The notes under the pieces: model-generated | The model's input: only the letters and a program-made list of their open reading frames with translations | The model's database searches: none | What the model was told of the DNA's origin: nothing | Origin: Roseospira marina | GTDB lineage: Bacteria > Pseudomonadota > Alphaproteobacteria > Rhodospirillales > Rhodospirillaceae | Direction of reading: 5' to 3' | Assembly (NCBI RefSeq): GCF_014197855.1 | Contig: NZ_JACIGJ010000005.1 | Span: 1-64,000 of the forward strand | Length of the DNA: 64,000 bases | Made by a program: the position numbers and the translations under genes | Shown here: in pieces, positions 58,232-64,000 of the stretch | How positions within the stretch are numbered: the first letter of the stretch is position 1 | How the letters are laid out: each line of letters opens with the position of its first letter

Positions 58232-58476
58232 GGTCGTGAAACTCCCGTTTTTTGAGCCCGGTGCGTGCCGCACGGGCCGTAGGCGGCCGGCCGGATGACC
58301 GAGCGAGTCGTCGCCTGTGAAGTGTTAGCGACCAACGGCGGTGCGGTCAAAGCCCACGGCGCCAGGGCGTGGCCGCTGGCGTGCGCCGCGCCGTGTGACC
58401 CTTGCGTCGCCCGACTCCGCGCCCGCACTGTAAAGACGCGCCAATCCTCTGCGTCCCCCTTGTTCCGGATAGAGCC

Positions 58477-59256
58477 ATGATCGATCCCTTCGAGCGGTGT
58501 GCCCCCGAACCATGTCTTGCCGAGACGCATCCGCTGTCCAACGCGCCGGTTCCCGAGGCGATGGGCCCCGTCGGCGTCATCATGCTGAACACGCGCTTTC
58601 CCCGCCTGCCCGGGGACATCGGGCATCCCGACACCTTCGAAGGGCGCGTGCTCTACCGCCGCGTGGATCGGGCGCGGGTCGGTGCGGTGGTTCGGTCGGA
58701 GGCGGTCGAGGAACCGCTGGTCCGCGACCTGATCGACGCCGCCCGTGCGCTGGAGGCGGAGGGGGCGCGGGTGATCGCGACCAGTTGCGGGTTCCTCGGG
58801 GCGTTGCAGGAGCGCCTGCGCGCCGCCGTGTCGGTTCCGGTGCTGTCGAGCGCCCTGGTGCTGGTTCCCCTGCTGCGGGCGGCGTACGGCCCGCGCGGGA
58901 GCCTCGGCGTGCTGACGTTCGACGCGCGGGCGCTGAAGCCTGCCCATTTCGGCGCGATGTGGGATCCGGATCTTCTGGTCGAGGGCCTGGAGAGTTCGCG
59001 GACGTTCTATCCAGCGATTGCGGAGGACCAGCCCACGCTGGACGCGGCCCTGGCCGAGGGCGATGCCGCGATGGCGGCGCAACGCCTGCGGGGCCGGGCG
59101 GGCGGCCGACTCGGCGCTGTCATCCTCGAATGCACCAATTTGGGGCCGTACAGCCGTCGCATCCGCATGGAGGCCGACGCGCCGGTGTTCGATCTGGCCA
59201 TGGCCGTACGGTGGATGACGACCGGCCTGCTGTCGTCCCGTTCGGCGTCGGGGTGA
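58477..59256 (+). CDS. Aspartate/glutamate racemase superfamily protein
   Basis: A 259-residue member of the Asp/Glu racemase-hydantoin racemase-maleate isomerase superfamily. Both superfamily Cys positions are present: ATSCGFLGAL near residue 104 and LECTNLGPYS near 220. This is consistent with two-base catalysis or with the isomerase/decarboxylase variants. PHFGAM-type and GVLTFDARALK segments match the family. Possible activities are racemisation, cis-trans isomerisation or decarboxylation of a small dicarboxylate. ATG 58477 has only GAG before it. It is followed after 147 bp by the ThDP enzyme gene and is divergent from the TRAP operon. Confidence 0.75.
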   Translation: MIDPFERCAPEPCLAETHPLSNAPVPEAMGPVGVIMLNTRFPRLPGDIGHPDTFEGRVLYRRVDRARVGAVVRSEAVEEPLVRDLIDAARALEAEGARVIATSCGFLGALQERLRAAVSVPVLSSALVLVPLLRAAYGPRGSLGVLTFDARALKPAHFGAMWDPDLLVEGLESSRTFYPAIAEDQPTLDAALAEGDAAMAAQRLRGRAGGRLGAVILECTNLGPYSRRIRMEADAPVFDLAMAVRWMTTGLLSSRSASG

Positions 59257-59403
59257 CCCTGCGATCCCCGTGGTTCTGTGGTCGGACAACACGTGCACTG
59301 CGTGTCGATAACGGCTGGACTCGGGCGGCCCGGACACCGTACACGCTCCCCGCATGACATCTCCGTGAAACGCGGACCCAGGAAACGCAGGGAGAGGGGT
59401 GTG

Positions 59404-61080
59404 ATGGAGCGTATCACGGCGACAGGCGGTGAATGGGTGGTGGGCTGCCTGAATCGCCTTGGTGTCCGCCGAGTGTACGGCGTGCCCGGTGAGAGCTTCC
59501 TGCCGGTGCTGGACGCGCTGCACGACTCCGCCATCCGGTTTGTCGGCTGCCGCCACGAGAGCGGCGCCACCATGGCGGCAGAGGCCGAGGCCAAGCTCAC
59601 CGGGCGTCCCGGCGTCGCCTTTGTTACGCGCGGCCCCGGGGCCACCAACGCGATGGCGGGCCTGCATGTGGCGCAGCAGGACTCGACGCCCCTGGTCCTG
59701 TTCGTCGGGCAGATCGCGCGCGGGACGCGGCATCGCGAGGCGTTTCAGGAAGTCGACGTCGCCCGCCTGTTCGGGGACGTGGCCAAATGGGCGGCGGACA
59801 TCACCCGGGCGGACCGGGTGCCGGAGATGATCTCGCGGGCCTTTCACGTCGCGACCGGCGGGCGCCCGGGCCCCGTGGTTCTCGGGTTGCCCGAGGATAT
59901 GCTGCGTGACGACGCCACCAACATCACCCTGCCGAAAGGGTTCGCGCCGACGGAGCTGCACCCCGGGCATCAGGATATGATTCGGCTGGCGGCACTGGTG
60001 GACGGGGCCGAGCGGCCGCTCGCCATCGTGGGCGGTTCGTGTTGGGACGAGACGGCGGTGACGGCCTTTACCCGCTTCGCCGAGGTGCGCGGCCTGCCGG
60101 TGGCCTGCGCGTTCCGGCGTCAGATGCTGTTCGATCACGCGCATCCGTACTACGCTGGGGATCTGGGGCTGGGGGCCAATCCCGCGCTGCTGAAGCGGGT
60201 GCGGGACGCCGATGTCATCCTCGCCGTGGGTAGCCGGCTTGGCGATGTGCCGACCCAGGGCTACACGCTGCTGGACATTCCCCGGCCGCGCCAGACGCTG
60301 ATTCACGTGCATGCGGATCCGGAGGAACTGGGGCGCGTCTACCGGTCGTCCTTGGGTATCGCGGCGACACCCCGGGCGTTTTGCGCCGCGTTGGGTGCTC
60401 TGCCGCCGCCGCTGCGCCGCCGAGACGACGGCGTGGTTCGCGCCGCGCATCACGCCTACCGCATGTGGTCGACGCCGCCCGAGACCGGCCCCGGCGCGGT
60501 CCACATGGGGCCGATCATGACGCACCTTCAGGAGGTGCTGCCGGACACCACGATCATCACAAACGGGGCCGGCAATTTCGCCACATGGGTGCATCGCTTC
60601 CACCGCTTCCGCCGTTATGGAACCCAGGCGGCGCCCACGTCCGGATCGATGGGCTACGCGATGCCGGCGGCGGTCGGCGCGCAACTGGCCTGTCCGGACC
60701 GGCCCGTGGTCTGCGTCACGGGCGACGGCGATATTCAGATGACCCTGCCGGAGCTGGGCACGATGGCCCAGAATCGGTTGCCGATCCTGATCCTGGTGGT
60801 GAACAACGGCATGTACGGCACCATCCGGATGCATCAGGAGCGGGCGTACCCCGGGCGCATCTCGGCGACCGATCTCACGAACCCGGATTTCGCCATGCTG
60901 GCGCGCTCCTACGGGGCGTTCGGCGAGACGGTGACGGAGACGGCGGCGTTCGCGCCGGCGTTCGCCCGGGCCTGCGATCATGTCGAACAGCAGAAGGGAC
61001 CGGCGCTGCTCGACATCCACCTGGACCCCGAGGCCATCACCCCGACCCGGACCCTGAGCCAGATCCGCGCGGGTGGCTGA
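59404..61080 (+). CDS. Thiamine-diphosphate-dependent enzyme (acetolactate synthase-like)
   Basis: A 558-residue ThDP enzyme with the order PYR, central, PP domain. The N-terminal domain has YGVPGESFLPVLDAL and the catalytic-Glu segment CRHESGATMAAEA near 52. The central domain has LAIVGGSCW. The PP domain has the ThDP/Mg motif GDGDIQMTLPELGTMAQNRLPILILVVNN (GDGx..NN) near 440-467. It resembles acetolactate synthase, glyoxylate carboligase, benzoylformate decarboxylase and sulfoacetaldehyde acetyltransferase relatives; no small regulatory subunit gene is adjacent, which argues against branched-chain amino acid synthesis. ATG 59404 has GGAGAGGGG upstream. Probably works with the racemase-family enzyme on a substrate brought in by the TRAP system (inference). 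Confidence 0.85.
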   Translation: MERITATGGEWVVGCLNRLGVRRVYGVPGESFLPVLDALHDSAIRFVGCRHESGATMAAEAEAKLTGRPGVAFVTRGPGATNAMAGLHVAQQDSTPLVLFVGQIARGTRHREAFQEVDVARLFGDVAKWAADITRADRVPEMISRAFHVATGGRPGPVVLGLPEDMLRDDATNITLPKGFAPTELHPGHQDMIRLAALVDGAERPLAIVGGSCWDETAVTAFTRFAEVRGLPVACAFRRQMLFDHAHPYYAGDLGLGANPALLKRVRDADVILAVGSRLGDVPTQGYTLLDIPRPRQTLIHVHADPEELGRVYRSSLGIAATPRAFCAALGALPPPLRRRDDGVVRAAHHAYRMWSTPPETGPGAVHMGPIMTHLQEVLPDTTIITNGAGNFATWVHRFHRFRRYGTQAAPTSGSMGYAMPAAVGAQLACPDRPVVCVTGDGDIQMTLPELGTMAQNRLPILILVVNNGMYGTIRMHQERAYPGRISATDLTNPDFAMLARSYGAFGETVTETAAFAPAFARACDHVEQQKGPALLDIHLDPEAITPTRTLSQIRAGG

Positions 61081-61171
61081 TCGTTGCGCGGGGTGAAGGT
61101 GCTGCTGGGCAACGCAAAAGCCGTACGGTAGACTGCCTGGAGGCGGCACGCGCAACCGAAGAGTAACGGAT

Positions 61172-63259
61172 ATGACCTCGCCCGATACGGAGGCCGAGAT
61201 GAGGCCCTCGCCTGCCGTGTCGGTAGCCGAGGCAGGCCGTGATACCGGGTGGCGTCCTGGCCTTGTGCGGGCACTGTCCCTGCGCCTGTTCCTGGCGTTT
61301 GCGGCGGCGTTCGTCGGTCTGTACGCCTATTGGGGCTTTGATCTGTACCGCACGATGGCGCGCGAGGTTGAGTTGCGCGCCGAAATCCTGATGGAAGAAC
61401 GGCGCACGTACATTCGTGCGCTCGTCGAGACCGCTGTGAACGGCGCTCAACATCAGCGGCAGACCGTGGAGGCGCGGGCCCGCCGGGTCATTCGCGAACG
61501 CGGGGAGCAGGGCGTCAGTATTGTCCGCGCCCTGTGGGAGAGCCGGCCTCCCGGCGCGGACGAGGAGGCCATGCGGGGCATCATCCGCGAGGCCTTGCGG
61601 TCCATTCGGTTCGATCAGGGGCGCGGCTACTACTTCATCTTCGATGTCGACACCGGGGCCACCATCCTGCATAGCACGATGCCGGAGCTGGAGGGCACGG
61701 ACCTCCGCGACGCGGTCGATCCGGAGGGGCGCCCCATCGTCCGGGCCATGATCAAGATGCTGCGAACCGAGGGGGAGGGGTTCTATCCCTACCTCTGGCA
61801 GCATCCGAACAAGCCCGGCACAGAGCACGCGAAAGTGTCCTACGTCTGCCGCTTCGCGCCGCTGAACTGGGGAATCGCCACCGGGGACTACATCAAGGAT
61901 ATGACGAGTCAGGTCCAGGCCGAGACCTTGGCCCAACTCGAGGCCATGCACTTCGGTGACGACGGCTACATCTTCGCCGGAACCTGGACCGGCCGCAGTC
62001 TGCTCGGGCCGGGCAAGGGCACGAACGCCTGGGACCTCATCGACCGGGGTGGTGTCAGGGTGGTGCAGGAACTGGTGGCCGCCGCGAAGGGCGGCGGCGG
62101 CTACGTGCGGTACGTGCGGCCTCAACTGGACCCGGAGTACCCGGTTTCGGAACGGCTGAGCTACGTTCTGCCCGTGCCCGAATGGGGGTGGTACATCGGG
62201 GCGGGCGTGGCGATCGATGACATCAACGCCAACATTGCTCGAATGCGCGATGAGATCCGCGCGGATGCCTTGCGCAGTCTGGCAATCGGGAGCGCTCTGG
62301 TCGTCATTCTGGCCGCCGCCAGCTATGCCATCGCCGTGCACAGCGCCCGGCGAATCGGGCACGACATCGGGACCCTGAAGGCGTTCCTGGCCGGGGACGG
62401 CCGGCAAGCCACCGATCTGGATCCCACCACGATGCGCCACGCGGAAGCCTACCAGCTCGCCGTTGCGGTCCGGGGCATGGTGGCCCGGCGCGACGCGGCC
62501 GAGGCGGCGCTGGAAGAGCAAACGCGCAAACTGGAGAAATCAAACGCTGAGCTGGAGCGATTCGCCTACGTCGCGTCCCACGATCTGCGGGAACCGCTGC
62601 GCATTGTGTCGAGTTACGCGGGCTTGCTGCGACGGCGCTACCGCGGGCAACTCGACAGCGATGCCGATACCTTTATCGATTTCGTGACCGATGGGGCGCG
62701 GCGCCTGCATGACATGATCGGCGACCTGCTCGAATACTCTCGGATCAAGCGGGCGGATTCCCCGTTCGAAGTGGTCGATCTCAATACCGTGCTCGCGCGG
62801 GTGCTAAGCAACCTGAATGCCAGTATCCGGGAGGCTGACGTGATCGTCGACGTTGCCCCGAACCTCCCGATCGTGATGGGCCGGCCGGCGCTGTTGGTCA
62901 GTCTGTTCCAGAACCTTGTGGAAAACGCGATCAAGTACCGGCATCCGGAGCGACCGGCCTCGGTTAAGGTTCACGGGACGGTGTCGGGCGATGAGGCCAC
63001 CATCGCCATCGCCGACAATGGCTTGGGCATTGACCCGGCGTTCCACGGTCGAATTTTCCAGATTTTTCAGCGCCTTCATCCGGCGCACACCTACCCCGGC
63101 ACCGGCGTCGGCCTGAGCATCTGCCAGGGCATCTGTGAAAGCCACGGCGGGCGGATCTGGCTGGAGTCCAAGGTCGGGGTCGGCACGACCTTCTTCGCGA
63201 CCCTGACCGTGGCGCGCGGCGGCAGTCCACCCGCACCGCTTCCTCCGGACTCCGCGTAA
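61172..63259 (+). CDS. Sensor histidine kinase with periplasmic Cache domain
   Basis: A 695-residue membrane kinase. TM1 lies at about 34-54, followed by a tandem Cache-type periplasmic region (EVELRAEILMEERRTYIRALV; YFIFDVDTGATILHSTMPELEGTDLRD; a second repeat YIFAGTWTGRSLLGPGKG and VPEWGWYIGAGVAIDD) and TM2 at about 370-390. A HAMP-like linker and coiled coil follow. The HisKA H-box ASHDLREPLRIVSSYAGLL is near 470, and the HATPase_c domain has NLVENAIKY, DNGLGID and GTGVGLSICQGICE. No response regulator gene is adjacent, so it is an orphan. The kinase core resembles bacteriophytochrome-type enzymes. ATG 61172 is the first of two close in-frame starts (the other at 61199). Confidence 0.93.
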   Translation: MTSPDTEAEMRPSPAVSVAEAGRDTGWRPGLVRALSLRLFLAFAAAFVGLYAYWGFDLYRTMAREVELRAEILMEERRTYIRALVETAVNGAQHQRQTVEARARRVIRERGEQGVSIVRALWESRPPGADEEAMRGIIREALRSIRFDQGRGYYFIFDVDTGATILHSTMPELEGTDLRDAVDPEGRPIVRAMIKMLRTEGEGFYPYLWQHPNKPGTEHAKVSYVCRFAPLNWGIATGDYIKDMTSQVQAETLAQLEAMHFGDDGYIFAGTWTGRSLLGPGKGTNAWDLIDRGGVRVVQELVAAAKGGGGYVRYVRPQLDPEYPVSERLSYVLPVPEWGWYIGAGVAIDDINANIARMRDEIRADALRSLAIGSALVVILAAASYAIAVHSARRIGHDIGTLKAFLAGDGRQATDLDPTTMRHAEAYQLAVAVRGMVARRDAAEAALEEQTRKLEKSNAELERFAYVASHDLREPLRIVSSYAGLLRRRYRGQLDSDADTFIDFVTDGARRLHDMIGDLLEYSRIKRADSPFEVVDLNTVLARVLSNLNASIREADVIVDVAPNLPIVMGRPALLVSLFQNLVENAIKYRHPERPASVKVHGTVSGDEATIAIADNGLGIDPAFHGRIFQIFQRLHPAHTYPGTGVGLSICQGICESHGGRIWLESKVGVGTTFFATLTVARGGSPPAPLPPDSA

Positions 63260-63268
63260 TACACCGGA

Positions 63269-63325
63269 CCCCTTTCGGTCGAAATCACGACCGGCCGCCG
63301 ATCACGACCGGCCGACGATAAGGGG
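63269..63325. terminator. Possible terminator hairpin between the kinase and the edge gene
   Basis: CCCCTT (63269-63274) and AAGGGG (63320-63325) enclose two copies of ATCACGACCGGCCG-like sequence and a CGGTCG/CGACCG pair. The complex folds on both strands between convergent genes and lacks a clean U-tract. Confidence 0.3.
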
Positions 63326-63376
63326 CCCCGTCAGGCCAACGGGGAACGGGGGGGGAGGGCCGGATCGGTCATGGCC

Positions 63377-64000
63377 TCAGGCGAACCCGAGGTCCTCCAG
63401 GCCCACCCCGGTGAGGGTCACGATGTTGTCCGCGTCGAACCGGAACTCCACGCCGTCGTAGGTCGCGATCACCTGATAGAAGGCCTGCGTTGCCGGCTCC
63501 CCGGTAATCGACAGCGTATCGTGAATCGGGTCGAACGTATCGACCTGGAGTAGCCCGCCGGCGTAGACGATGTCTTGTCCGCCAGCGCCCCCGACATCCG
63601 GCGTATCGCCGATCGGCGCGCCGTGCGTCGGGCGGGCGGCGGACTGGTAGATCAGAAGAAGCGCGTCCGTGGGTTCGATGGTATCCAGGGGGCCGGCACC
63701 GAACTCACAGGCTGGGGTGTCGTGCGTCCCGCCCCCGTCTGTCTCACTGGTCGCGTCGTTCAGCGCCAGTTGGTTTTCGGAGTCGGTCGGCGATTCGATC
63801 CACACGGTGATGCTGAAGGCTTCGGATCCGGCGGTGTTCCCCGCGTTGGCCACTGCGGTTGATCCGCCACCACCGTCGTCGCCCGCGCCGCTGCCGTCGC
63901 TCGGTGCCGTGGTGGCGGCGGAGGCCACGGTGGTGGCGCGGCCGGCGTTGCCCTGCGTTGACGTCCCGGATCCGGCGTCGCCGTCGTGGGCGCCATCCGC
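63377..64000 (-). CDS. 3' end of a probable secreted repeat protein (partial)
   Basis: The reading frame is open to the right edge, so the start lies outside the window; 207 residues and the stop are present. The visible part has a Gly/Ala/Ser/Thr/Asp-rich stretch (GAGDDGGGGSTAVANAGNTAG), then a domain with PDVGGAGGQDIVYAGGLLQV, which resembles a degenerate RTX-like Ca-binding unit. It ends DADNIVTLTGVGLEDLGFA, similar to the C-terminal signals of type I-secreted proteins (hydrophobic residues after an acidic strand). The protein could be a large adhesin or RTX-like surface protein. Function is not established; the call rests on composition and its terminus. Confidence 0.55.
   Translation of the reverse strand, partial: ADGAHDGDAGSGTSTQGNAGRATTVASAATTAPSDGSGAGDDGGGGSTAVANAGNTAGSEAFSITVWIESPTDSENQLALNDATSETDGGGTHDTPACEFGAGPLDTIEPTDALLLIYQSAARPTHGAPIGDTPDVGGAGGQDIVYAGGLLQVDTFDPIHDTLSITGEPATQAFYQVIATYDGVEFRFDADNIVTLTGVGLEDLGFA

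Noticed and set aside
58198-61155. A 985-codon minus-strand frame across the racemase and ThDP genes
   Set aside because: Antisense shadow that spans two unrelated + strand genes and their gap; no motif and unusual composition.

Overview
The window is a high-GC chromosomal segment from a motile Gram-negative bacterium. It is most likely an alphaproteobacterium of the Rhodospirillales type. That placement rests on gene content and codon style (GC-rich third positions, RNase E with an acidic insertion in its S1 domain, an rne/amidase/PBP1A neighbourhood, short 268-residue flagellins, chemoreceptors without the enteric C-terminal pentapeptide). No rRNA or other phylogenetic marker was compared. 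I see no insertion sequence, prophage, CRISPR array or replication origin.

Layout. 1-9,800: a doubtful small ORF, mfd, a chemoreceptor (MCP), an unrecognised gene, a C45/NAAA-like Ntn-hydrolase and purB. 9,860-17,900: mrcA (PBP1A), RNase E and a Tat-exported cell-wall amidase, a common housekeeping block of this class. 18,100-26,400: a second MCP with a Cache sensor and a PilZ-like tail, a FUSC membrane protein, a YgiQ-type radical SAM protein and a DEAD-box helicase with a ~500-residue repetitive basic tail. 26,800-30,460: a four-gene Dpp/Opp-type ABC transporter operon without its binding protein. 30,646-30,720: tRNA-Gly(CCC) with its own promoter and terminator.

30,900-44,350 is the most interesting part, a flagellin-glycosylation locus. 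It carries pseG-pseI-pseB-(methyltransferase)-pseC-pseF-Maf on the + strand. Converging on it are a TPR-like protein, an unrecognised 516-residue protein and two tandem, 93% identical flagellin genes with duplicated leaders and terminators. PseB, PseC, PseG, PseI and PseF cover five of the six steps from UDP-GlcNAc to CMP-pseudaminic acid. PseH, the N-acetyltransferase, is not in the cluster. Maf would transfer the sugar to flagellin. The linked methyltransferase and the 516-residue protein are candidates for extra or new steps.

44,600-54,000: a small helical protein, a phosphopantetheinyl transferase, nicotinamidase, a PadR-controlled RND efflux operon (padR, membrane-fusion protein, pump) with a palindromic AT-rich operator candidate, an alpha/beta hydrolase and a GNAT acetyltransferase. 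54,066-64,000: ychF, a TRAP transporter (P, Q and M subunits) divergent from an Asp/Glu-racemase-family enzyme and a thiamine-diphosphate enzyme (a possible uptake and catabolism unit), an orphan Cache histidine kinase, and the 3' end of a probable secreted repeat protein that runs off the right edge.

Most neighbouring same-strand genes overlap by 4 bp (ATGA or GTGA), so translational coupling within the pse, ABC, RND and TRAP operons is well supported by sequence.
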